From NCBI GenBank assembly GCA_009937615.1, contig JAACFB010000001.1, forward strand, positions 90,616 to 154,615: DNA of 64,000 bases. The letters run 5' to 3'. The position numbers and the translations under genes are program-made. Source of the stretch: Gammaproteobacteria bacterium (lineage in GTDB: Bacteria; Pseudomonadota; Gammaproteobacteria; Steroidobacterales; Woeseiaceae). Numbering within the stretch: the stretch's first letter is position 1; each line of letters begins with the position of its first letter. The notes beneath the pieces are model-generated. The model was not told where the DNA came from and did no database searches. It was given only the letters and a program-made list of their open reading frames with translations. Below, piece by piece: positions 19,417 through 28,180 of this stretch.

Positions 19417-19466
19417 GGTAGCGGCGTGCTAGCCGGCGACCGCCGCGTGCGCCCTGATAATACGGC

Positions 19467-20093
19467 TCAATGCGCCGAGTACAGCGGTTCCCTGCTGCGG
19501 CGGCGCAGCCACCACCAAAGCCTGATTCCGAGCAGCAGGCCCAGGATCAGCGCGTAGACCAGTGGCTCCCTGATGTCCTGCTTGACCTGCCACCAGTAAT
19601 GCCAGACACCGAGAATACCGACGGCATAAATACTGTAGTGCAGCTTGTTCCAACTCCGGCCCATGGCTCGACGGATCCGATCTGTGGAGGTCACGGCCAT
19701 TGCGGCCAGCAGCAGCAGCGCGATGAACCCGACAGTGATGAAGGGTCGCTTGACCAGGTCTTCAGCGATGGCAGGGATTAGCAAGCCCTGGTCAAGAATC
19801 AGCCAGGTAAGAAAGTGCATGAGCACATAAAAGAACGTAAACAGTCCGATCATTCGCCGGAAGCGTCCAAGCCAGTTCCAGCCCGTCAGCCGCCGGAGCG
19901 GGGTGATGGCGAGCGTAATCATGATGAAGCGCAGGTTCCAGTTGCCGAATCGGTCGAGGATCTCCTCGATCGGATTCGCTCCGAGCCTACCCGTGATTCC
20001 CAAAGCGTCCGTGACGACCAGCAGGGCAGGCAGGAGACAGAGCAGGAACACAACCGGCTTCCAGATCAGCCGAATTTGCTGCAGCGTGTTCAC
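19467..20093 (-). CDS. msrQ: MsrQ heme-binding membrane subunit of methionine sulfoxide reductase MsrPQ
   Basis: Inner-membrane heme b protein that passes electrons to MsrP. 208 residues with about six helices. Family features are the conserved LRFIMITLAITPLRRLTG segment, YVLMHFLTWLILDQ with a heme-ligand His, KRPFITVGFIALLLLAAMAVTS and LHYSIYAVGILGVWHYWW with further histidines. It follows msrP by 5 bases. Confidence 0.95.
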   Translation of the reverse strand: MNTLQQIRLIWKPVVFLLCLLPALLVVTDALGITGRLGANPIEEILDRFGNWNLRFIMITLAITPLRRLTGWNWLGRFRRMIGLFTFFYVLMHFLTWLILDQGLLIPAIAEDLVKRPFITVGFIALLLLAAMAVTSTDRIRRAMGRSWNKLHYSIYAVGILGVWHYWWQVKQDIREPLVYALILGLLLGIRLWWWLRRRSREPLYSAH

Positions 20094-20098
20094 GGAAG

Positions 20099-21058
20099 CT
20101 AGTAATGCCTGCGGAGCTTCAGGCCGTCGTAAAGATGCGCGACGTGTTCGGCATAGCCGTTGAACATCTGGGTTGGCTGCTTGCTCGCAAAGACGCTGGC
20201 GCCTATTCGCCGTTCGCGCGCCTGGCTCCAGCGCGGGTGGTCTACGTTCGGGTTAACGTTGGCATAAAATCCGTACTCGCGAGGTGCCGCCATCTCCCAG
20301 CTCGTCTTCGGCTGGCGCTCGACGAAGCGCATGCGCACGATGCCTTTTATGCCCTTGAAGCCATACTTCCATGGCACAACCAGTCGAATGGGGGCGCCGT
20401 TCTGGTTCGGGAGAGCTTCGCCGAAAACACCCACTGCCAGGATCGCGAGCGGGTTGGTCGCCTCGGCAATCGTCAGGCCTTCACGGTACGGCCAGTCGAG
20501 CACGCGGCGACTTTGGCCCGGCATGCGTACCGGGTCGTGTAATGTCTCGAAGGCGACATATTTTGCCCTGGAGGTTGGTTTGAACGATTTGATGACTTCG
20601 GCAAGCGAAATGCCGACCCAGGGGATAACCATCGACCAGGCCTCGACGCAGCGCATCCGGTAGATTCGCTCTTCAAGATCGAAGGGCTTGATGAAGTCTT
20701 CAAAAAGAAACGAGCCGGTCTTTTCGGCATGCCCGTCGACCGTGATCGTCCAGGGCCGCGGTTCGAAGTCCTGCGCGTTCCTGAAGGGGTCTGCCTTGCC
20801 AGTACCGAATTCGTAGTAGTTATTATAGGTCGTGACATCTTCGTAGGTATTCGGCAGCTCGTCGGTGCTCAATCGGCTCGGGCGGATGCCTTCGAGTTTC
20901 TCGCCGCTGCCCGCGGGCACGATGGCGCCGAGCGCCGGCGCGGCTATCGCCGCAGCGCCGACAATACTCCCTGCGCGCATGAAGTTGCGGCGGCTGAAAT
21001 AGTTCGACTCGCTGGTGATCTCCGACGGACGGATATCAGCGGGCTTTTTGATTAGCAT
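20099..21058 (-). CDS. msrP: MsrP molybdopterin-dependent protein-methionine-sulfoxide reductase, catalytic subunit
   Basis: Periplasmic enzyme that repairs oxidised methionine in envelope proteins, using molybdopterin. 319 residues. Twin-arginine signal FSRRNFMRAGSIVGAAAIAA near residues 21-40; Mo-ligand cysteine in YRMRCVEAWSMVIPWVG; FETLHDPVRMPGQ; and RLVVPWKYGFKGIKGIV. Start set at MLIKKPADIRPSE; a longer frame begins 55 residues upstream but lacks family similarity and would displace the Tat signal. The required cofactor can be made with the help of MoeA encoded at 2462-3667. Confidence 0.95.
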   Translation of the reverse strand: MLIKKPADIRPSEITSESNYFSRRNFMRAGSIVGAAAIAAPALGAIVPAGSGEKLEGIRPSRLSTDELPNTYEDVTTYNNYYEFGTGKADPFRNAQDFEPRPWTITVDGHAEKTGSFLFEDFIKPFDLEERIYRMRCVEAWSMVIPWVGISLAEVIKSFKPTSRAKYVAFETLHDPVRMPGQSRRVLDWPYREGLTIAEATNPLAILAVGVFGEALPNQNGAPIRLVVPWKYGFKGIKGIVRMRFVERQPKTSWEMAAPREYGFYANVNPNVDHPRWSQARERRIGASVFASKQPTQMFNGYAEHVAHLYDGLKLRRHY

Positions 21059-21304
21059 CGATGCACTCCCTGAAACGGATACTAAAAGAGACCGTCCTAA
21101 CCGAGTAAATATTGCACACTTTCGGGCGCATTCCGGCGTCTGCAACAATCTGTTACGAACATGCCGGTTTTCCTGCCGGGGGCGGCCGCCTCTCATGCCT
21201 TGAAATCGTCCCGAACCGCCCACAATTAAAGACCCACAGGAAAGTTCCGCGATTAATTTTCGGATTTTTTCAAACTTTTGCCGTAAGAGGCGATCGAAAT
21301 CAAC

Positions 21305-22027
21305 ATGAGCGAATTATTCTCAACGAGCGAAAGAACCAGCGAACGCATTGCGCCGACGGCGACCCTGCATGTCGATGTCATCGCCGACCTGATTTGTCCT
21401 TTCTGCTACCTTGGCAAGCGACGCCTCGATCACGCGATGCGAGCCGTAAAGGGTCCGAGCGAAGTGAGCTGGTATCCCTACCAGCTGAATCCCGAGATGC
21501 CTGCAGAGGGCATGTCGTTTGACGAGTACCTGTCACGGCGCTTCGGTAATCCGGCGTCCATCCAGCCGGTGCTTGATGGACTTGCGGCCGAAGGTCGCCG
21601 CGACGACATCGGATTCCGTTTCGACCGGCTTACCCACGTCCCTAACACGCTTCCGGCGCACCAGGTCATGCATCTTGCCGAAGTGGAAGGCGCGGCGCAG
21701 TCGACACTTGCGGACGCTTTGATGCAGGCGTTTTTCGAGCAAGGCGAGAATATCGGCGAAACCGACGTGCTTGTCGCAGTTGCTGGCAGGTACGGACTTG
21801 CGGCGGATGACGTACAACGTGCCGTCGATGATGAACAATCCCGACAGATCGTCCTTTCGCGAGAAGCGCAGGTTCGCGCGAGCGGCATGGTCGGCGTCCC
21901 GGGCTATCTTCTCAATCGTCGCCTGCTCGTTGTCGGCGCGCAGTCGACCGAGACCTTGATCAATGCCTTTGACAGGGCGATGTTCGGCGAGGGTGACGAC
22001 GCGATCGCTTCTCCGGCTCTGCATTAG
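21305..22027 (+). CDS. FrnE-like DsbA family oxidoreductase
   Basis: 240 residues with a DsbA-type thioredoxin fold carrying the helical insert typical of the FrnE subgroup. Active site DLICPFCYLGKRRLD (CPFC), WYPYQLNPEMPAEG, TLPAHQVMHLAE and the cis-Pro segment GMVGVPGYLLNRRLLVVGAQ. No signal peptide, so probably cytoplasmic. FrnE-type proteins act as disulfide or glutathione-linked isomerases; the exact substrate is unknown. It diverges from msrP and overlaps the convergent epoxide-hydrolase-like gene by 4 bases. Confidence 0.85.
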   Translation: MSELFSTSERTSERIAPTATLHVDVIADLICPFCYLGKRRLDHAMRAVKGPSEVSWYPYQLNPEMPAEGMSFDEYLSRRFGNPASIQPVLDGLAAEGRRDDIGFRFDRLTHVPNTLPAHQVMHLAEVEGAAQSTLADALMQAFFEQGENIGETDVLVAVAGRYGLAADDVQRAVDDEQSRQIVLSREAQVRASGMVGVPGYLLNRRLLVVGAQSTETLINAFDRAMFGEGDDAIASPALH

Positions 22028-23037
22028 ACCGCATCAGGATCGTTTAGACGGAGGCCGGTTTCGTGGGCTTTATGCTGCCCGGGCGGCAGTCCCTGCATGC
22101 GCCGGTCCAGCCAGTCGATCAACAGTGAATTAACGTCGTCCGGCTTTTCCTGCTGGGTCCAGTGACCGCAGTTCTCGAGTATGTGAGTCTCCAGGTCAGG
22201 TACGAACGGCGTCATTGCGTCGATCTGCTCGGGCGAGATGATGACGTCGTCAACGGCACCGATAAACAAGCTCGGGACGCGCACGGTCTGGTCGAGATCA
22301 GCCGTGCTGTCCCAGTTGCGCGTCCAGTTTCTGTACCAGTTGATCGCCGGAGTGAACCCGCCAGCCTCGAAGGCATCCGCATAAACCCGGGCGTCCTCGG
22401 CCGATAAAAGCGTGTCGCCAGCCGGCTGGTCGCGCTCGAGGGCGGCGAGCAGGCTAAAGCTCCGCATCGCTTTCGGCAGCTGGTTGAATCGCTCCCGCGT
22501 GATCGAATTTCTGCGCATCATGACCTCGAACACCCATGCAGGGTCGCGGTCACATCGCCGGTCCGCCGCGTCGGAGTCCTGAAAATTGACGATGTAAAAG
22601 TCATCACCGAGAACGGTGCGCATCAGCGCGATCGGGTCGACAGGCGGGCGCGGCAGGAACGGCACGTTCAGGGCGACGAGACCGGCCATGCGCTCCGGCA
22701 CCAGTAATGCCATCTGCCAGGCGAGCAGGGCGCCCCAGTCATGCCCGACGATGACGGCTTGAGTGAACTCTTTGGCATCGAGAATCGCGACGACGTCGCC
22801 AACCAGTGCCTGGATCGAATAGGCGGCGACGCCGGCGGGTTTGCCGGTTCGCCCATAGCCACGCTGATCCGGCGCGATTGCGTGATAGCCGGCTGCGGCC
22901 AGCGCCGGCAGTTGATAGCGCCATGAGTAGGCGAGCTCCGGAAATCCGTGCAGGAGAATGACGGGCCGGCCCTCACCCTGCTCATAAACAGCGATTCGGA
23001 CGTTGCCGGTGTCGATAAAATTCGGTTCAGGGAACAT
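22024..23037 (-). CDS. Alpha/beta hydrolase, epoxide-hydrolase-like
   Basis: 337 residues. Oxyanion segment LLHGFPELAYSWRYQ, DQRGYGRTGKP, and nucleophile elbow VIVGHDWGALLAWQ, where the nucleophile is Asp as in soluble epoxide hydrolases and haloalkane dehalogenases. Late catalytic His in LENCGHWTQQEKPDDVN. The HGxP motif and length favour epoxide hydrolase. No signal peptide. It is transcribed away from the ileS T-box leader. Confidence 0.85.
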   Translation of the reverse strand: MFPEPNFIDTGNVRIAVYEQGEGRPVILLHGFPELAYSWRYQLPALAAAGYHAIAPDQRGYGRTGKPAGVAAYSIQALVGDVVAILDAKEFTQAVIVGHDWGALLAWQMALLVPERMAGLVALNVPFLPRPPVDPIALMRTVLGDDFYIVNFQDSDAADRRCDRDPAWVFEVMMRRNSITRERFNQLPKAMRSFSLLAALERDQPAGDTLLSAEDARVYADAFEAGGFTPAINWYRNWTRNWDSTADLDQTVRVPSLFIGAVDDVIISPEQIDAMTPFVPDLETHILENCGHWTQQEKPDDVNSLLIDWLDRRMQGLPPGQHKAHETGLRLNDPDAV

Positions 23038-23118
23038 GCTGACTTCCGGCCTTGGAGGCTCTATCCAGACCCTCGAAACACTGGGGTATCGCCCCGATTT
23101 CTGCTAGTGTCCCATCCC

Positions 23119-23391
23119 GAGACGTCGAAGGGGAAGAGTAAGCGGAGGTCTCTGGCCTTAGCGACCGGGGGACGGTGTAAGCCCCGGGCCGGAATTCCGC
23201 CGAAGATCACCCCGGAGTCGCTGCCCGAAAGTCGAGTGACGAGTAGACGCAGCCGGCTGGCCGCCGATACCGGGCCACGGGTCCTTGACCTGACAAGGCG
23301 GCCAGCGCGAGCTTGCCGCGAATCCGGGTGGTACCGCGATACGTATTGATCGCCCCGGGCGCAGGTTTTGCGTCCGGGGCGATGTCGTTTT
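23119..23391 (+). promoter_or_regulatory. Isoleucine T-box riboswitch in the ileS leader
   Basis: A full T-box leader. Stem I runs from about 23119 to 23222. It has the AGTA box (23137-23140), a GCGGA/TCCGC helix (23142-23146 with 23196-23200), the apical AGCGACC (23160-23166) and GGTGTAAGC (23174-23182) elements, which read like the B. subtilis glyQS leader, and a specifier ATC (Ile) at 23206-23208 in the context CGAAG-ATC-A. Stem II (CTGC/GCAG) and a 10-bp stem III (23256-23265 with 23297-23306) follow. The T-box sequence AATCCGGGTGGTACCGCG is at 23321-23338. Its TGGT pairs with the ACCA end of a tRNA with discriminator A, as in tRNA-Ile. The antiterminator would pair CCGGG (23324-23328) with CCCGG (23354-23358). 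Uncharged tRNA-Ile should switch ileS on. Confidence 0.93.
23349..23391 (+). terminator. T-box competing hairpin (terminator) upstream of ileS
   Basis: A 15-bp hairpin, ATCGCCCCGGGCGCA (23349-23363) with TGCGTCCGGGGCGAT (23369-23383) and loop GGTTT. It captures the CCCGG needed by the antiterminator. It is followed by GTCGTTTT, a poor U-tract, so it may terminate inefficiently or act another way. The ileS ribosome-binding site AGAGG (23396-23400) lies just outside the hairpin. Confidence 0.75.
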
Positions 23392-23406
23392 GGAGAGAGG
23401 GTTTTG

Positions 23407-26400
23407 ATGTTTAAGGAAGTATCGGGCCGTTACAACGGGCCAGACCTCGAAGAGGAGGTGCTGGCGTTGTGGCGTGACAATGAGATTTTTGCAAAGACCC
23501 TCGAGCAATCTCGGGACAGGCCGCGCTTCAGCTTCAACGAGGGGCCGCCGACTGCCAACGGCAAGCCGGGCATTCATCATGTGCTGGCACGCAGCTTCAA
23601 AGACATTTTTCCCCGTTACAAGACCATGCGCGGCTTTTACGCGCCGCGGAAAGCGGGCTGGGACACACACGGCCTGCCCGTCGAACACGAGATCGAAAAA
23701 GAACTCGGCATCTTCGATAAAAAGGAAATCGAGGAGAAGGTCGGCATCGCCGAGTTCAACCGGCGCTGCCGGGAATCGGTCATGCGCTATATCGGGGACT
23801 GGGAGAAGATGACCGAGCGCATGGGCTTCTGGGTCAACCTGGATGAGGCTTATTACACGCTCGACAACACATTCATCGAGTCCGTCTGGCACCTGCTCAA
23901 AGACATTTGGGACAAAGACCTTATCTATCGCGGTTACAAGGTCGTGCCCTACGATCCACGTATTGGCGCAACGCTGTCATCGCACGAGCTTGCACTCGGT
24001 TACCGCGAGGTCGAGGATCCGTCGATTACCGTGCGTTTCAGATTTGCAGACGAACAAAGCACGTCATTCCTCGTTTGGACCACGACGCCCTGGACGTTGC
24101 CATCGAACCTCGCGCTAGCGGTTGGCACGGATATCGACTACAGCTTCTGTGACGTCGGTGACGAGACCCTGGTGGTTGCCGAGGCGCTTCGCGAATCGGT
24201 GATGCGCGACCTCGAGCACACGGTGACGAAGACCGTCAAAGGCGCGGCGCTGGTGGGTACGCGCTACGAACGCCTGTTCGACTATCTCGATGTCGAAGCC
24301 GACAATGCGTTCCAGGTGTTTGCCGCGGATTTTGTCAGTACCGAAGACGGTACGGGAATCGTGCACACGGCCCCGGCGTACGGCGTCGATGATCTGGAGC
24401 TCGGCCGGGCCAACGGCTTGCCGGTTCTGCATGGTGTCGGGCTTGACGGCTACTTTGTCGATGCCGTCGAACCCGTGGCCGGTCTGTTCTTCAAGGATGC
24501 AGACAAACCCCTGATCAGGATCTTGAAGGAGCGCGGAATCATGTTTCGCTCCGAACGGTTCACGCACAATTACCCGTTCGGCTGGCGGACCGGCGATCCG
24601 ATCATCTACTACGCAAAGAACGCCTGGTATATCCGCACTTCGAAGTTTCGCGAGCGCATGACCGAACTGAACAGGACCATCAAGTGGGTACCGGAGCATA
24701 TCCGGGACGGGCGGTTCGGCAAATGGCTCGAAAACAATATCGACTGGGCGCTCTCCCGCGAGCGATTCTGGGGCACCCCGCTGCCCGTATGGACGGACGG
24801 CGAGGGCGGCTACCACTGTGTCGGTTCGCTCGGCGAGCTCGAGGAGCTGACGGGGCGAAAGCTGACGGATCTGGACCTTCATCGACCGGCGATCGATGAC
24901 ATCGTGTTTGAAAAAAACGGCAGAACCTGGCAGCGCGTGCCCGAAGTCATCGACTGCTGGTTCGACTCGGGAGCGATGTCGTATGCGCAGTGGCATTACC
25001 CGTTCGAAAACGTCGACGTATTCGACAAGCATTTCCCGGCCGATTTCATTTGCGAAGCGATCGATCAGACGCGCGGCTGGTTCTATTCATTGCATGCAAT
25101 CGCAACCCTGGTGTCGGACAGCGTGGCGTACAGGAACTGTATCTGCCTGAATCTCATCGTCGACAAGGACGGCAAGAAGATGTCGAAGTCGGTCGGCAAC
25201 ATCGTCGATCCCTACGACGTTTTCGATACGGTAGGTGCCGATGCCTTGCGCTGGTACTTTCTGGCCCGGCTTTCACCCGACATCCCGAAACGGATTTCCG
25301 TAGAAATCGTCGCCGACGTCGCGAGCTCGTTTATCAATACGTTCTGGAATACGTATGGATTTTTTGTTCTCTATGCGCGACTCGACGACGTCGATTTTTC
25401 CCGGGACATTCCCGTCGAAGAGCGGCCGGAGATCGACCGCTGGGCGCTTGCGCTGGCGCACAATACGATCGTAACGGCCACTGCGGCGCTGGATGACTAT
25501 GATGCGAAAACGGCAGGCGAGGCTATCGAGTCGTTTGTCGATCAGCTCAGCAACTGGTATGTACGGCGTAACCGGCGCCGATTCTGGAAGTCGACAGATC
25601 CCGAGGACAAGCGCGCCGCCTACCTGACCCTGTACGAGTGCCTGCAGGTGGCGCACAAGTTGATGGCGCCTTTCGTACCGTTTCTTGCAGAGCACGTATA
25701 CCAGAACCTCGTGCGCAGCGTGGACCCGGATGCACCCGAGAGCATTCACATGACAGCATGGCCCGCGGCAGACTCGTCGTGGCAGAACGATGCGCTGTTG
25801 TTTGACATTGGTGTCGTTCAGAAAGTCGTCGGTCTCGGGCGGGCTGCGCGCGGCCAATCCGGCGTTCGCACCCGGCAGCCGCTGTCGCGATTGCTAGTCC
25901 GGGCTCCGGACGACGGCGCCGCCAAAGCGCTCGAGGATCATCAGGACCAGGTCCTCGAGGAACTCAACGTCAAGTCCGTCGAGTTCATTGCACGAGACGC
26001 AGGGCTCGTCAGCTACCGCATAAAACCGAACCTGCCGCGCATCGGCAAGCAATATGGTAAACAGATTCCGGCTATTCGAGCGGCGCTGGAAAACGCGGAC
26101 GGTGCCGCGATCGCCGGTGCTGCGACGCGCGGCGAGACGTTCGAGATTCTGGCGGGCGGCCAGGCGATAGTCCTCACGGGCGACGATGTGCTCATCGAAA
26201 CACATTCCGCCGAAGGCTATGCCTGCGCTGAGGACGCCGGGTTCCTGGCTGCGCTGGACACGACGCTGAACGACGCACTGATTGACGAAGGCCTGGCCCG
26301 CGAAATCGTGCGCTCGGTGCAGGATGCGCGCAAACAGGCCGGTCTCGAGGTGTCGGACAGAATCGTACTCGGGGTTGCGGGGACCGGCGGGGTCGATCGG

Positions 26401-26538
26401 GCGCTTGCCACGCATCGTGATTATGTCATGACGGAAACCCTCGCCACGGACTGGGTGGTAGGGCAGCCTGCACCCCTTTTTACCTCCGAGCGGCAGCTGG
26501 GTGAGGAACGCTGGGCGATAGAATTCGGTAAGGCCTGA
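23407..26538 (+). CDS. ileS: Isoleucyl-tRNA synthetase, eukaryotic/actinobacterial type (IleRS2)
   Basis: Charges tRNA-Ile. 1043 residues, longer than the usual proteobacterial IleRS of about 930-940. Class I HIGH-like site GKPGIHHVLARSFKD at about 52-66, FYAPRKAGWDTHGLPVE, CP1 editing-domain motifs including VWTTTPWTLPSNLA, the GKKMSKS loop at about 588-594, and an anticodon-binding C-terminal part with the extended tail of the type-2 group (KPNLPRIGKQYGKQIP). The GxHH signature and PPTANGKPG match actinobacterial enzymes. Start is the ATG of MFKEVSGRYNGPDLEEEV with AGAGG 6 bases upstream. Type-2 IleRS are typically insensitive to mupirocin. It is controlled by the T-box above. Confidence 0.96.
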   Translation: MFKEVSGRYNGPDLEEEVLALWRDNEIFAKTLEQSRDRPRFSFNEGPPTANGKPGIHHVLARSFKDIFPRYKTMRGFYAPRKAGWDTHGLPVEHEIEKELGIFDKKEIEEKVGIAEFNRRCRESVMRYIGDWEKMTERMGFWVNLDEAYYTLDNTFIESVWHLLKDIWDKDLIYRGYKVVPYDPRIGATLSSHELALGYREVEDPSITVRFRFADEQSTSFLVWTTTPWTLPSNLALAVGTDIDYSFCDVGDETLVVAEALRESVMRDLEHTVTKTVKGAALVGTRYERLFDYLDVEADNAFQVFAADFVSTEDGTGIVHTAPAYGVDDLELGRANGLPVLHGVGLDGYFVDAVEPVAGLFFKDADKPLIRILKERGIMFRSERFTHNYPFGWRTGDPIIYYAKNAWYIRTSKFRERMTELNRTIKWVPEHIRDGRFGKWLENNIDWALSRERFWGTPLPVWTDGEGGYHCVGSLGELEELTGRKLTDLDLHRPAIDDIVFEKNGRTWQRVPEVIDCWFDSGAMSYAQWHYPFENVDVFDKHFPADFICEAIDQTRGWFYSLHAIATLVSDSVAYRNCICLNLIVDKDGKKMSKSVGNIVDPYDVFDTVGADALRWYFLARLSPDIPKRISVEIVADVASSFINTFWNTYGFFVLYARLDDVDFSRDIPVEERPEIDRWALALAHNTIVTATAALDDYDAKTAGEAIESFVDQLSNWYVRRNRRRFWKSTDPEDKRAAYLTLYECLQVAHKLMAPFVPFLAEHVYQNLVRSVDPDAPESIHMTAWPAADSSWQNDALLFDIGVVQKVVGLGRAARGQSGVRTRQPLSRLLVRAPDDGAAKALEDHQDQVLEELNVKSVEFIARDAGLVSYRIKPNLPRIGKQYGKQIPAIRAALENADGAAIAGAATRGETFEILAGGQAIVLTGDDVLIETHSAEGYACAEDAGFLAALDTTLNDALIDEGLAREIVRSVQDARKQAGLEVSDRIVLGVAGTGGVDRALATHRDYVMTETLATDWVVGQPAPLFTSERQLGEERWAIEFGKA

Positions 26539-26754
26539 CGAGTCGGATTTCTGTATTCGCATCTGAGTACTTGCGCCGACTTCGGAACATCTGTTATAAG
26601 AAACGGACGCAGGTACCTGATAGATCAAGAGTACTTAATGGACTAACCGGTTGAGAGGACCGGAGGCTACAGGAGGTAGTCGCTCTAAATGGCGTACGAA
26701 GCCGCAGCTTATGTAAATAAAGCGGCCTAACAATAACTAAACGCTGGAGTGGGT
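26539..26754. other. Intergenic region with a strong Shine-Dalgarno and a 13-codon frame
   Basis: 216 bases after ileS. It has a short hairpin CCGGT/ACCGG (26647-26663), a perfect AGGAGG (26671-26676) and the open frame 26689-26730 encoding MAYEAAAYVNKAA, 12 bases after the AGGAGG. The next gene starts 24 bases after this frame. It may be a leader peptide or chance; no terminator for ileS is obvious. Confidence 0.35.
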
Positions 26755-27126
26755 ATGAAATACCACGTCGATCGCTTTTTCGCCGCAGTCTCGATACTCG
26801 CGGGTCACGGAAATATCAAACAGAGACTTATCAAAGCCTACGAGGGCCAGCTCGAAGACATTCTCGAAGAAGAATTGCCCGTAGCAGCCCAACAGACATT
26901 CGCAGATCTCAGATCCCAAATGCACCGGGTTACGCCGCTGAATGGTGAAGGTCCCATTTGCGCCTCGGTACGCAAGATGTCGATCAGTGAAGCCAGTGAG
27001 TGTGCTGTGTCGGTGGTCGAACTGTATCGGGAGGTCAGCCGCACAGGCGATGATGCCGGTTCCGTTCTGCCGCTTACTCAGGACCTCTCCGAGCGGGTGC
27101 CGCCGTTCCTGGTCAAGTCTGTCTAG
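26755..27126 (+). CDS. Hypothetical protein, 123 residues
   Basis: Not recognised. The protein is soluble-looking with an amphipathic N-terminal half (MKYHVDRFFAAVSILAGHG, then IKQRLIKAYEGQLEDILEEELP), suggesting a helical bundle, and a second half with a possible helix at SISEASECAVSVVELYREV. No signal peptide or membrane segment. Start set at MKYHVDRF, preceded by GGAG at 5-base spacing; an in-frame GTG two codons earlier is less likely. It ends next to a convergent SRPBCC gene. Confidence 0.65.
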   Translation: MKYHVDRFFAAVSILAGHGNIKQRLIKAYEGQLEDILEEELPVAAQQTFADLRSQMHRVTPLNGEGPICASVRKMSISEASECAVSVVELYREVSRTGDDAGSVLPLTQDLSERVPPFLVKSV

Positions 27127-28134
27127 CTAGCGAACCGGGTAGTAGACGTAAGTCACCAGTTGTTCCTCGGCCACCCTGGTCGGGTCGCTGACATAGGACT
27201 CCCATGCATCCCCGTTGCGGGCTATGCCCAGCGCCGCAAGATACGAAGCGATCTTCTGGTGAGTGTCACCAAGACGACGGTATGAACCCAGGTGTTTCAC
27301 GCGGATGACGTTACCGGCATAGGTGCTGCCGATCCTGACGCCCGCGCCGTCTCGAGGCACCGCTTCGCTGAGTCCCCGCACCGGAATCGCGGCATCAAAA
27401 AGCAGTTCTGAACCGCTGAAAGAGCGCGTAATCGAGAGCGGCGCGCCGGCTTCCTCGAGATCGTGTCTGTCGATGAAGCTCAGGACTTCGAAGTAGGCAT
27501 TTCCCATCGCCGCTGAGATTGCGGCCGGCTCGGGTCTCGATGCTGTCGATAAGTAGGCGATATCCAACGCCTCGACGACGATTTGCTCGATCTCGATATC
27601 GCTGAAGTCGGCCCTCGGCAGGGTCTCGGCGAGATCTTTCAGGTTGATGAGACCTTTGACGTAATCGCGGCGCACGACGCCGGTCAGCAGCAGTGCAAAG
27701 TAACGTCCCACCAGGTTGTAACCGTAATCCACTTCGAAGGTCCACGTGACGGCAGTGCCGCCATTACCACCCTCGAGATCGAACCACGAACGTGCCGAGC
27801 CGGGTTCGGCCGGATTGATAACGCTCTCCAGGTAGGTATGCGGCCTGCTGTCGGTGATGGTCTGGGTGCCGGTGCCGATAATCGTGCCGTCCCAGGTCAT
27901 CGTGGCTCCTGCACCCCGTCCGGGACCGGAATATGTGATGCGCGCATTCGGGTCCGATTCGACCCAGGGGGACCACAGGGCAACCCGATGAAAATCATTG
28001 ACGAGCGCGAAGACCGTCGCGGGATTGGCATCGATTTGCGTTGTCGCGCTAACGCTGGCGTGGCGCGGCAGGGCCAGGCCAACCAAAACCAGTATGAGAA
28101 CGAATCCGCCGACGGCATAAAGTAGCTTTTGCAC
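27127..28134 (-). CDS. Membrane-anchored SRPBCC/polyketide-cyclase-like protein with a GyrI-like C-terminal domain
   Basis: 335 residues. N-terminal hydrophobic anchor (LLYAVGGFVLILVLVGLAL); residues about 30-170 form an SRPBCC (START-like) ligand-binding domain (ANPATVFALVNDFHRVALWSPW). The C-terminal half resembles GyrI/AraC effector-binding domains (RVKHLGSYRRLGDTHQKIASYL, ending VTYVYYPVR). The start is a GTG at 28134; the open frame reaches further upstream but would overlap murI. It diverges from murI, so the promoters must be packed within about 50 bases. Ligand unknown. Confidence 0.7.
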   Translation of the reverse strand: MQKLLYAVGGFVLILVLVGLALPRHASVSATTQIDANPATVFALVNDFHRVALWSPWVESDPNARITYSGPGRGAGATMTWDGTIIGTGTQTITDSRPHTYLESVINPAEPGSARSWFDLEGGNGGTAVTWTFEVDYGYNLVGRYFALLLTGVVRRDYVKGLINLKDLAETLPRADFSDIEIEQIVVEALDIAYLSTASRPEPAAISAAMGNAYFEVLSFIDRHDLEEAGAPLSITRSFSGSELLFDAAIPVRGLSEAVPRDGAGVRIGSTYAGNVIRVKHLGSYRRLGDTHQKIASYLAALGIARNGDAWESYVSDPTRVAEEQLVTYVYYPVR

Positions 28135-28180
28135 GATGGGGATTATTCCACAGAGCGCCCTGCTTGGGCACAATGGTGCA

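Noticed and set aside
23368..23406. Upstream TTG start for ileS giving 13 extra residues
   Set aside because: It falls within the T-box hairpin; the ATG at 23407 has a good ribosome-binding site and matches the family N-terminus.
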